This document shows, piece by piece, positions 25,838 to 36,400 of a stretch of 64,000 bases of DNA. The position numbers were made by a program, and so were the translations under genes. How positions within the stretch are numbered: position 1 is the first letter of the stretch; each line of letters starts with the position of its first letter. Under the pieces are notes generated by a model. The model ran no database searches. It saw only the letters and a list, made by a program, of their open reading frames with translations, and was not told the origin of the DNA. Location: NCBI RefSeq assembly GCF_022458985.1, contig NC_061777.1, positions 20,797,668 through 20,861,667 of the forward strand, in the 5' to 3' direction. This stretch comes from Mugil cephalus (Eukaryota; Chordata; Actinopteri; Mugiliformes; Mugilidae).

Positions 25838-25850
25838 TCTACTTCCGGTA
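25838..25850. promoter_or_regulatory. atp5me: ETS/GABP-type site in the atp5me promoter
   Basis: ACTTCCGG lies at 25841-25848, about 45 bp before the start codon. Such sites are bound by GABP (NRF-2) in many nuclear oxidative-phosphorylation genes. There is no TATA box, as is usual for housekeeping promoters. Confidence 0.5.
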
Positions 25851-25891
25851 AAAGTGACCTCTGTTGGTAGCATTTAGCCTGCTGTGAAACT

Positions 25892-27758
25892 ATGGTTCCT
25901 CCGGTGGCAGTATCACCTTTGATCAAGGTTTGAATTTCTTTTTTCTTCACAGAAACAAATGGTCATTCGTGTTAAGCTGTAAACATACTCGGACAGCCGT
26001 ATTTTACTTCCCTTTAGAGCGCGCTAACCGGCTAACCTTTAGCCAGGGACATGCTAGCTAACGGCTGTAACCTAGCAAACTTTCAGACAAACCACGACTG
26101 TAACCGCAGCTGTACTGCTTTAAACATATTAATAATGCATCACTATAATATACTTGTCCAACATGTTCTCCACGTAACACCACAACTATTCTTGCCGGTT
26201 GCATTTAGACGCCATCACCATTGAAGCGGCACAGTCCACGCCGTGTTATTAGTAGTAATGTCATTGAAAATAACTGTGATTATTTAATAGCAAGTTATTA
26301 AAAGTAAAGAGGCGTCCTTTACCTTGGTAAAACAGCTTTACCCTGTGTTTATTATCTAATTCAGCAGCAACTAAAGTCGTGTTTTAGAATCTATTTATTG
26401 GTCTCATTGTCGCCTCCTACTGGTTGTAAGTGTTGACAAGCAGCGAAAAACAGATGCAGATCGGCTCATTATTGACTTAACTAACTTGTACACCCTCTTT
26501 CTTGTTACAGACAGCCAGGTATTCGGCCCTGATTGTCGGCGTCCTCTACGGCAAAAGGAGATATGGTAAGTTTAATCACTAGATGTATGATTCCAATAGT
26601 TGATCTTTTTTTTTTTCAGGAAAACAAACTATGCAAGATCATAAATTAGAGCGACTGAATTACAAACACCTGTTAAATTAAATGCCATAATTAATTGCTA
26701 CAAATATAGATAAATATGCTCTATACAAAAGTATAATGTTTAGATTATACATCAATCAGCCATAAAAGTATGACCACCAACAGGACAAGTGAATAACTAA
26801 CTCAGGAAAAAATGGAATCTGAAAGGACTGAAGCGGCTTTAACAAGGACCAGGTTGTGATGCCAAGATTAGCGCATCTCCAAAACTTAAACTTTGGGGTG
26901 ATGAGTCATCTTTTCTTTTCATCATTTGCATAGCCATGGAAAACACATGGCACTGGGATGTACTATGTGAAGAAAGCAAGACTGCAGACGCAGTATGATG
27001 CTTTGGGTTATATTATCCTGGGAGACCTTGGGTTCTGCCATCCATGTGGGTGTTACTATGACACCTACTTAAGTCATAAACTGCGTCCCATAGCGGCCCC
27101 TTTCATTTAGGAATAGTTTGTGAAACATAACAAGTTGAAGGTGTTGACAAATTTTCTGACTCCCCATCCAATTGAACATCTGCGGGATGTGCTTAACAAA
27201 CAAGTTGCAAATAACAGTACGTAAAGGATCTGCTGCTAACATCTTGGTGCCAGATACCACAACGCACCTTCACAGGTCTTGTGAGTCAATCCCTTGACAG
27301 GTCAACACCGTTTTGGCAGCAAAACGGGACCAACACAATATTATGCAGGTAGTCATAATGTTATGGCTGATTAATGTATGCACACCTACAAATTTCCCTC
27401 ATTGAAGCTCAAGGTGTAAAATTTGGATCGTGTTGTTCCTGCAGTCGATCATGTGTGGAATTGTTTCTCATAAAAATCTGAATTCCTTTCTTATAATTTG
27501 CAGATAACTTGAAGCCCATTGCAGCTGAGGAGAGGAGGATTGAGGAGGAGGAGAAGAAGATCCGTGAGGAGCAGGAGCGCATCGCCAAGCAGATAGCAGA
27601 AGGTAGCCTCTTCATTCATATATTCATTCATTCATTCATTCATTCGTCTTCAGATGATTCAGTTGAGAAAAATCAAGTGCAGCTGTTGGTTTGAACAGAT
27701 AGACTTACTTTACTTCCTTTTTCTCCTCACAGCGAGTGAGGACACCATTCTGAAGTAA
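25892..27758 (+). CDS. atp5me: ATP synthase membrane subunit e (mitochondrial), 71 aa
   Basis: Small inner-membrane subunit of F1Fo ATP synthase that helps dimerise the complex and shape cristae. Exons 25892-25927, 26511-26565, 27504-27602 and 27733-27758 sum to 216 nt. The start MVPPVAVSPLIK matches the conserved N-terminus of subunit e. Next come a single membrane segment with a GxxxG-like stretch (YSALIVGVLYG) and a long charged coiled-coil (AAEERRIEEEEKKIREEQER). The protein ends EDTILK, close to the DDSILK end of mammals. The second intron contains a decayed Tc1-like element. A polyadenylation signal is at 27948-27953. Confidence 0.93.
26749..27378. mobile_element. Decayed Tc1-like element in an atp5me intron
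   Basis: The ends ACATCAATCAGCCATAAAAG and (reverse complement of the right end) TACATTAATCAGCCATAACA form terminal inverted repeats. Internal phrases translate, with stops, to pieces such as 'HPIEHLRDVLNKQV' and 'LLLTSWCQIPQ', which resemble the C-terminal part of a Tc1-superfamily transposase. Copies of the same family appear at 29504-30039 and, as fragments, at 28868-28925 and 57005-57125. Confidence 0.6.
27615..27650. repeat. (ATTC)n microsatellite
   Basis: Tandem ATTC units just after the third atp5me exon, in its last intron. Confidence 0.75.
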
Positions 27759-27961
27759 AACCCTGGAGCCCTGGATGAACATGTCCACGTGTAATATCCA
27801 ACCTTTCTCCGGTTTGTGGAGTAACAACGGCAGAGTCGCGTCACAACCAGTCAGACACTCCTATTTTATGGACGTGTTCACTGTTAACTTGAATAATGCT
27901 GAATCCCTCTGGATTACCAGAAAATCTTTTTGTGTTAAGTGATATGAAATAAAGCTCTTGA

Positions 27962-27993
27962 AGTTGTATAAGTGCAAATGCACTTATACAACT
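27962..27993. repeat. Perfect 15-bp hairpin just past the atp5me poly-A signal
   Basis: Arms AGTTGTATAAGTGCA and TGCACTTATACAACT are exact reverse complements with an AA loop. The hairpin begins 9 bp after the AATAAA at 27948-27953, so it coincides with the expected cleavage site. Confidence 0.7.
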
Positions 27994-28867
27994 AAAAGTT
28001 ATTTAGTGGATGTTTGTAATGAAGCATTTTAATAAATACAGAAATTCATGCGCTTTAGTCATAATCAGTGCAGCTCAGCAGGTTTAACAGATATAATGTT
28101 TAATTGAAAACATGTCTTTTTGCTGATGTTGGTCATCAAATGTACGGAAATTTAATTTGTCTCTGTTCATGTTCACTTGTTTCCCTTTTGTTCTTCACAT
28201 CAAAACATTAAAAAGGCATCAACAAGGTTTATTGTGTCAATCTTATTTAAATGCAAAGGTGTAGGAGTGTCCATTTGAAAAAGAATAAATACAGTGGTCA
28301 AATGTTGAGTTCTGCTGAAATTTTACCACTGGAAAAATAATTTAGTTAAAACCTTTTGTGGATTTAATTAAGGAGAAAATGACACATAAAATTAATAAAT
28401 TATCTACTTTCTCAAGAGTAAATTAAAATTTAAAAGGGTTAAAGTATTTAAATATTGTAAGATGAAAGTGTACTTGAAGTAAAAGTTCTGCTTTGATCAT
28501 GTGTATGTATCAGTGAAGCAGTGTATTCCTGTCATAGCTGGTGCACATGGAACGAGTTTTAACCCCAGCTTTTTAAGATGGGATGGCAGATGGAAAGATT
28601 TCAGTTTTTGGACATTTTCCTCAACTTGAAGTGGGATATCGGTTGATTATTTAATAATGTTACATTTTATTTGTATTGCACTTAAGTTTTAACAATCTCA
28701 AAATTGCTACAGATCAACAAAAAGGTCAATAAATCATTTTTTAAAAATAAATATAAAAGTAGAACCACATACGACATATTAAGCTCATACAACCCCCAAA
28801 CAAATGACCTTTACACACTACTTATTGTAAGATGTCAAAAGCCATTATTATGAGGTGTGGGTGTCTG

Positions 28868-28925
28868 GTTTTATCACAAATGGTCAATGTTATTTACTTC
28901 TCCCGTCAGTGGTCATAATGTTAGA
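28868..28925 (-). mobile_element. Terminal fragment of the 29504-30039 repeat family
   Basis: The reverse complement reads AACATTATGACCACTGAC followed by GGGAGAAGTAAATAACATTGACC, nearly the same as the left end of the element at 29504. No second end is visible. Confidence 0.6.
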
Positions 28926-29120
28926 AGTAAATGGTATATGACACCAGTTAAAGTAGTTTTCCTTTGGATTTAAAATAAATAATTATTTGTTTAAACTGTC
29001 AAACTCAGGCATGTTGTTGAGCAACTGATTTTTTAAAATTCTAATATACAAACAAAACTTAGATTCACTTATTTCCATAACCCCCCCTAACGTTCCTCTC
29101 ACCGGTCATCAGAAGAGACC

Positions 29121-29164
29121 TGTGGACTTTATTTTTAGGCCCTTGTGGACTTTATTTTTAGGCC
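29121..29164. repeat. 23-bp tandem duplication
   Basis: TGTGGACTTTATTTTTAGGC occurs at 29121 and again at 29144, giving two head-to-tail copies. Confidence 0.8.
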
Positions 29165-29503
29165 GTAGCACTGTTGTTGCTCTCATAACCTGAGGATATT
29201 AGCCGAGGCCTCTGCTTTGACGCCCTGGGCCATTAAAGCGCTGGTTAATCTTTGAGCCTGATGCGGCCTGTGACAGCGTTCACTCCGAGTCTCTGACATG
29301 AAAACAAAGGCTCTCTTTAAGTGATCCTGTTATGGTCACACACTTGCTTAACCGGAGGTGAGGTGAGTCTAAACACGTCTGAACAGCAGCCAGCTGACTG
29401 CACGTGGCTCAGGCCAAGAGTAGAAGATGTCAGCGACGGACGTGAGAGTGAGACCAAGTCTACTTTGTGTAATTTAAAAGGAAAAATATGTTAACTGGTT
29501 ACA

Positions 29504-30039
29504 TACACCAATCAGGCATAACATTATGACCACTGACAGGAGAAGTAAACAACATTGATCATCTTGTGACAATTCAGTGTTCTGATGGGAAACCTTTGGA
29601 TTGGTGGGTGTTACTTAGACATGTAACACCCACCTAGACCAGACCAGACACCCCCACCCCATAGTAGTGTCACTCCTTGATGTCAGCAGCCATCCCCAGC
29701 AGGATGCAGCCTAACACAGACACACACAAAAACGGTTTAAGAACAACAAAAAAACAATAAGAATAGCACAAGATGTTGAACATGGCATCCAAATTCACTA
29801 GATCTCAAACTGATCAAGTATCTATAGGATCAATGGAACAAGACTGATCCACAGAGGCCCCTCCCCTCAACCCATAGGACCCGAAGACTCCCACAGACGA
29901 CATCCTGTTACCAGACACACAGGACACCCTCAGAAGACTCATGTCCATTCTCTGAATGAGTCACAACTGTTTTGGAGGCACAAACGGAGACCTACTCAAT
30001 ATTAGGAAGGTGGTCATAATGTTATGCCTGATTGGTGTA
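29504..30039. mobile_element. Non-autonomous Tc1-like element, 536 bp
   Basis: The left end TACACCAATCAGGCATAACA and the reverse complement of the right end are identical over about 27 bp, through the 'CATTATGACCAC' motif. The outermost TA could be the target site. The interior is non-coding, with remnants of a transposase C-terminus (phrases like 'LLPDTQDTL'). It lies about 1.1 kb upstream of rbp4l. Confidence 0.65.
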
Positions 30040-31090
30040 TAATGAGTAGCAAAGCAAATGACATTCACAACTGTATCTATGAGTTAGTGTTGCACCTGTG
30101 AAATAAACCATTTTATCTCGGTGGAGCTGTCTGATGAACAGGAGGCGTTAACGTCCTTTAACACACCACAGCTGATTTCTTTGCAACACGTTTTCTTTAT
30201 TCCTGGGATTACAGAAGCTCTAGCAGCATTTACGGACAAGATGACAGTGGGTTACTTAACCAAGTAAGGGACAGCTGACGGGAACACCTGAGTCTCTGCT
30301 GACATAACCTGACATTAGGTCACCGCTCGTCTTGCAGCCGGGTCAGCCATTTTACCAGTATCACATTTGTAGTCGATGTCAAAAGTGAGATGTATTTTGT
30401 TTTCACCTCTCTTCTTTTTTTGATGCTTCTGAGTGTCAAACATGATTTTCTGACAGCAGAAAATCAGAAAGTTGCAAATTAAAGAAAAGCGTCACAAAAG
30501 ATGTAGAAAAAACTAAAGCTATAATACTAAAAAGAATTTTAAAAAATGAAATGAAAGAATGAGGCATTTGATCAAATACATTTATGGATTTATGATTTTG
30601 TGTTTGTTTTTTTTTAAATCACCATTCTCACAGGGACCTTCCCACCAAATAGACACCAATGTCAAAACTCTTAAAATTTATAAAACAACAAATTGCCTGA
30701 ATATTTAAATAGACAGGAAAAAAAACATGTTTCTCAGAAAACTCAGGAACACGTTGGACACCAAAGTTAAAGATTGTGTATTACCTTTACCTCTCTAGCT
30801 CCTTGTATCTCACCCAGTAGTTATGACTACTGTGCAATTCACACTAGATCAGTTTCTTCATAAACTCTCCGCCTGTCTGCTCGTGTAAACACCTTTGCTG
30901 TGGTCGTGTGACTCATGCCGGGTTATGTATTCCAATATGCACCACGGTAAACAATTACATAAAGCCTATGCACTGCTGGATGCAAGGGTTCATCAGCTTA
31001 CAGTGGGGGATTTCGTTAACTGGATTAGCGGTAGATTTAAACTCTGCATTTAGGCTCAAGAAGGTAAAATAATCAGTGAGCCCGTCTGTG
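30040..31090. promoter_or_regulatory. rbp4l: Upstream region of rbp4l with OTX/CRX-type sites
   Basis: GGATTA, the core bound by OTX/CRX homeoproteins in photoreceptor promoters, occurs at 30206-30211 and 31022-31027. An ACAATTACAT motif of homeobox (Ret-1/PCE-like) type lies near 30950. No coding sequence is seen. The sites are short and could occur by chance. Confidence 0.35.
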
Positions 31091-31097
31091 CGTCTGT

Positions 31098-31190
31098 TAT
31101 AAAAGGTGCACACGCCGTCCTCGCCCCACACCTCAGACGCTGCAACAACTCAGCAACAGAAGCTTCCTGTGGCTTCATTCTACACTTCAG
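31098..31190 (+). promoter_or_regulatory. rbp4l: TATA box and non-coding first exon of rbp4l
   Basis: TATAAAAG at 31098-31105 predicts a start about 30 bp later. The following sequence ends at a strong donor (CAG|GTAAGG) at 31190/31191. The next acceptor is at 31361, one base before the start-codon exon. Confidence 0.6.
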
Positions 31191-31362
31191 GTAAGGAGAT
31201 GCTGCTAAACTTTTTCCAAACAAGCGTGACTTTTTTTTCTTTTAACCATTTTTACACCATTTCATTTTATGAGGAGCTAAACATTGAGAGGAATGATGGA
31301 TTGAATTTTTAAAACGGTACAACAAAGACAATTGACGAGTACTTTACTTTGTTTTGCCTAGA

Positions 31363-32633
31363 ATGGATTTCCAAATGTTCTCCCTGGCGATGTTGCTCCT
31401 GGCCTGTGTGGAGCAGGGCCTGGCCACCTGTGTGGTGGACAGCTTCACAGTCAAAGAGGACTTTGACCCCCAGAGAGTGAGTATACAAACACGTCTTCAA
31501 ATGTAGTCAACAAGTAATGTTAGTTTTAATTTTGCCGAACAGGTTCAGGACAGCAAGCTCACAGAAATAAAGCCTCTATTTTAACCAGGACATCAACAGG
31601 ATTCAATGAAACGTAGCTTTGTTTAGGGTCTGAGGTCTCAGCCATCTATCTACCGTCTCATAACACTGTAGTAAACATGCATTTTACTCTATAGTCCATG
31701 TACATATCAAAGTCTCCTAAAGAAATAGAGTCTAAAATAATGGTCCATTTTTTTTCCCCCAACAGTATGTTGGAAAGTGGTACGCTCTGCAGAAGAAAGA
31801 CCCCGAGGGTTTGTTCCTGCAGGACAACATCTCTGCCGAGTACACTGTTGGAGATGACGGCGCCATGGTGGCCTCCTCCAGAGGCAGAGTCACCCTCTTT
31901 GGGTAGGTATTTAAAACCTGTCTGAATGTGAAATACTGTGTGTAAGTTTGTTTGCCTAATAGGAAGTCATTTTTTGACTGTTATAGTATCAGTAAAAAAA
32001 CCAATGTGCTTGTTAAAAATTGTGTTTTTTCTTGTTTTCCATTCAAATGTGACTTAGGCAATTATTCTATTAGGCTAACGATTTGTATCTCTGCGTGACC
32101 TCCAGGTTCTGGGTTGTCTGTGCTGACATGGCTGCTCAGTACACAGTGCCCGACCCCGTCAGCCCCGGCAAGATGTTCATGAACTACCAGGGTCTGGCCA
32201 GCTACCTGTCCAGTGGGGGTGAGTCAGCTCAGTCGTTAACACACACAAACAGTCCTTTAGGTCTCAACCAGCTCAGACCAACCTGGCCCTCTCCTCTGCT
32301 CTTCTAGGTGACAACTACTGGGTCATCGACACAGACTATGACAACTACGCCATCACCTACGCCTGCCGCACCCAGAAGGAGGATGGAAGCTGCGAGGATG
32401 GCTACTCCCTGGTCTTCTCCCGCAACCCCCGTGGCCTCCCCCCCGCCATCCAGAGAGTCGTCCGCCAGAAACAGGAGGAGATCTGCATGGCCGGACAGTT
32501 CCAGCCCGTGCTGCAGTCCGGTATGTTAAAGAGAACGAGCGACGGCGTGTTTTCACTCGCAGAGTTTTTCTGCTTTTTAACTCATCCACCTCTTAATCCT
32601 CTTCTTTCTCTATTTATAACAGGCGCCTGCTAA
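31363..32633 (+). CDS. rbp4l: Purpurin (retinol-binding protein 4-like lipocalin), 195 aa
   Basis: Secreted retinol-binding lipocalin made by photoreceptors in fish and birds, thought to carry retinoid and aid photoreceptor survival and adhesion. Exons 31363-31476, 31766-31902, 32106-32218, 32308-32520 and 32623-32633 sum to 588 nt. A signal peptide covers about residues 1-21 (to GLA). The lipocalin signature GKWY sits at 41-44, and the second lipocalin motif is in DTDYDNYAITYAC. The disulphide cysteines and the C-terminal end LQSGAC match purpurin better than plasma RBP4. The poly-A signal is at 32835-32840. The gene is convergent with idua. Confidence 0.93.
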
Positions 32634-32840
32634 ACTGGTCTTCAGCTGGAGTTTGTTGTGCAGCTCTTCAATGAAATGGAAGAACCATCTTGGCCAACGT
32701 GAAGACACATTTATTCTCAGGAGAATGAACCTGTAATTCTTCCAACGATGAATCTAATTCAACCACCCACGATTAAAGAAATTAATGATGAATGACATAA
32801 CATCTGCACAGCATGGTCACACTGTATTGGAGACAATAAA

Positions 32841-33491
32841 TTTTGTAAAGAAACTTTCCTGCTGTTCCTGTCTTTGTGAAAACTTCAACATAACCAACAG
32901 GTGATTTTACTTTTACTTCTCTAGTGCACAGACACATACTTTGTGCCTTAAATGTGCAACAATCTAAATATAAAAAATGTAACAACATGAAACACTGCAT
33001 TTGACAAGCTGTCATCAGGTCCTGTATTTTTGGAAACTGACAGTAACATTTACATAACGATTATGGGCTTGAAGTGTGAGTCTCAACTTTAATATGAAGG
33101 TACCGTATCCAAAGTGAAGAGTTAAAAGCATTTTAGACATAGTGATTTCTCTCAGGGGCTCAAACGTGATTAGCGTTCACTACAGTGCTTGACTGTTCAA
33201 AGTTATTCCAGCTGAGAGTTGTGTCCAACTGTTGAAGGAGATCCTTTAGCTCTCTCTGTTTTGCCAAACCAACAGGCTTAAAACAGAGTTACTGACAGAC
33301 TGATGGATATGTTGCTGGTTTTGGTCCTGATGTAAATAAATCCCATATAAAGGCAGCCACATTGTTTCCAATGACAAGATCAGAATGTGAAATAAGTATA
33401 AAAGTTCTCTATGATACACATGTGTCGCTCCCTATAAATCAACAGTAGAATCAGTGCAAACGAGAGATAAGACATCAGACGTGACCTTGGT
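32841..33491. other. Convergent intergenic region and idua 3' UTR
   Basis: Lies between the rbp4l poly-A signal and the idua stop codon (- strand). It must hold the idua 3' end. No coding sequence or clear repeat was seen. Confidence 0.4.
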
Positions 33492-36400
33492 CTAAGACTC
33501 CTCTGAATAGTGCTCTGGCAGAGAGTACGGTCCAGGCCGTCCCCAGTAGTCCACAGCTCGAACCCTGTACAGACCACCAACCTCCTGGTCCACTACAGAA
33601 ACAAACAGAATAACTTATGTGGCTGGATATCAAGAGGATCACAGTCTGACTTCAGTTAATAACTATTCCTTCAAAGAGTCATTGGGGCGTGTTACCTGGT
33701 GAATAGACATAAGAAGTAAAAATGGTGTCCTCTGTATTAACTCTGCTGAATTCCTTCTGGTCTGTGGAGAATTCCACTTCAAATGTCTTGATGCATCTGC
33801 ACAAAAAAAAAGTAACACATTCATTTATTCTCATTCTTACTAAACTTGTTAAACATTTCAAAGGAGCAAATTTTGTGGACTATATATGTCTGCCTGTTAA
33901 TGCAGAGTGATACAGAAATTAAATCTCGGCAAAGGGATAAGATCTATTTCAAATGTGCACCTACTTTGAATCAACACAGTGGTCAGACCAGATAATAAGG
34001 ACCTGGCCTTTGGTTATCCTGATGAAGCGTAATCCATTGACCTAGGACAATGTACAAACACAGTGGAGAGTTATTAGGACTGCAAATTTAAGAGACAAGT
34101 GATCACCTTCAAACGTGCAAATATAATCACCAGATTAGCAATGATTTCCAATACATGACCAAATCCAGCACTGGGGAAAGTCTAAGTTATGCTCATTACA
34201 CTCATTGTGCCTCTTAGCGTAAAACTGCAGCTGTTCTAGCATAGAAAATAATCATCACATTTTTCAGTTGAGGGTTTGCAGGTGGAAAAAAGACGGGATT
34301 CAGCTTGTAAGAAGCTTCAGTCCAAGGCCGCAGTCAGTACCATCACAATACGATAACAGAAGATCAAGGACATGAGAGTGCTACTGACCTGGTCTGGCAT
34401 GGCTTTGGGCCGGGCACAAACATGGATGAGGAGGACAGAGGGCAGGGACAATTTGGCTTTAAGAGTCAGAGTGTTGCCTGTGGGAACTTCCCTGGGTCCT
34501 TCAGTATGAGGGTCCTGACATAATGACACAAAATCAGTAAACGAAGGTCCAGTCAGTTCAGTGTTATAAAGAATGCTCAGTGAAGTTATATCTACTGTTT
34601 GTATCTTTGTACCGTTCACACTTGAACAGCTAAATATAATAACATAAGGGTAACAAGGTAATTTTACTTTACTGTGAGTTGTCCCCTGCTTGCGGTAATA
34701 GATTTAACATACCTTTGCATTGGCTTCACTTTTCAGATCGGGAAGCTCGGGGTTGTGCTGGGGTTTCACAGGATACTAAAGAATAAAACAACATTGTTCA
34801 TCCATCCCGTTTACCTGCACACTCCTGAGGCGTCTGAACTGTTCTGCTGTGGGGTAGTCTGGACTGCCCATGCTCTGCCACAGCTGGTATGGGTTGGTTA
34901 CATTATTGTTCATGTAATATGTGACATACACAAGACCTATATGACAAACACATAAGAAGCAGGACTGAAATGAACCATTCACTGAAAGAAATAAAAAGCT
35001 TCACAGACCTGATAAATTTCAACATATTGTGGTTCAGCACACCTTTTCGTGCAGCTAGTCCTTTCAGGTAGATGGTGATATCGTCAGTGCTGGTGGAGGT
35101 GCTGTTGTCATCACTGTTGTAGACCAGTACTGCCGCCTGCCAGCTGTCTGAGCCACCTGGTACGACTGGCTCGTGGCTACTGGCGAGAACTCCCAACGTG
35201 TTCTTGTGGCTTCCTGCTGAGTTGAGAACCTCGGCAGTGACCTGGGTCTCTCCTTAAAGTGGAAGAAAAAGCAAATATATGAATTAACTGCATCATAATC
35301 AAACACTTCCCCTGAGAAAGTAAAAAAAAAAAAAAAACATTTGAGGGTCGCAGTCACCTAGCAAAGCCAGCAGACCCATGACAGTGAGGACGGGCTTCCT
35401 GATGAGCTGGACGTGAGGGGGGTGGGTGTTGTTGACCTGGAAGCGTGCGGTCAGTGTGCGCTGGGTGAACGGGTGAGGGTGGTAGCTGAGAAAGGCGTTG
35501 TCGTTGCTTAGCAGGGTGTAGTTGATGGTGCTGTTCGGGTCCGCTAGCAGCAGGTCCTGGTGCTGGTTTATTACCTGTTGGAGGGATCGGGTCAGAGGAC
35601 TGATGAGGGGTGATTAACCAGCAAAGTTTCCCATCTAACCAAGGACCATGAGAAGAAATTTACTAGAGTGTGTTTGAGATAGTTGAGCTAAATGATTGTA
35701 ATATTTAAACGATTTACTAGCAAACTAGATTTCCGGTTAAATACATTGATTCCTATACACACATGCCAGACTCTAATACAAATGATAATCTTCACAGTTT
35801 AGTGTTTTCACCTCCTCATCTCACCTTCACCACCATCGCAGCATAGGTCACATCAGCTCTCCACTCCTGCGGCTTGGACCACCCCACCAGAGGATCAGCC
35901 TCATCATTGTAAACAGGGAGTCTGCGGAACCGGGGGAAGCGCTCCTGAATCTCCCCTACGGTCTGGATCTCCTGCTGGAGGATGGGCAAAGAGTACCCTC
36001 CTCCCTGAAAGACGGGACCAAAGAGTCAGCCTGCCATCAATTCATGAAGCCAATGAATCTAACATGACTGTATTTGTTCTAGATATGCTTTGTTCCCAGA
36101 AGAAAACACCTTCTTGTGCAGGGCGATGTAGTCCATCCTGACCCCTGTCTCCCCAGTGAAGTAGTTGGTGCCATTGTCGCAGTGCTGCAGCATGGCCCAG
36201 CAGTATGGGGAGTGTGGGGGTGTGTGACAAGAGTCTCCCGGACCTCCAAACTTCAGGAGATTGCTGGCAGCGCGCAAACCCTCCGAACAAGCGTCATAAT
36301 AGTTTAGAAACCCTGAAGAAAATGGTATAAAACTGAAAAAAATTATCACATGACTGATAATGTCTGCAGCGCTTAAGTTCTCTGGCCATATTTAATCAGT

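Larger units (their letters stand above)
27994..29503. other. Intergenic between atp5me and rbp4l, upstream part
   Basis: Mostly AT-rich and without coding signal. It contains a 23-bp tandem duplication (29121-29164) and a moderately GC-richer block at about 29090-29420 that might be conserved non-coding sequence. It also holds a fragment of the Tc1-like family (28868-28925). Confidence 0.4.
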
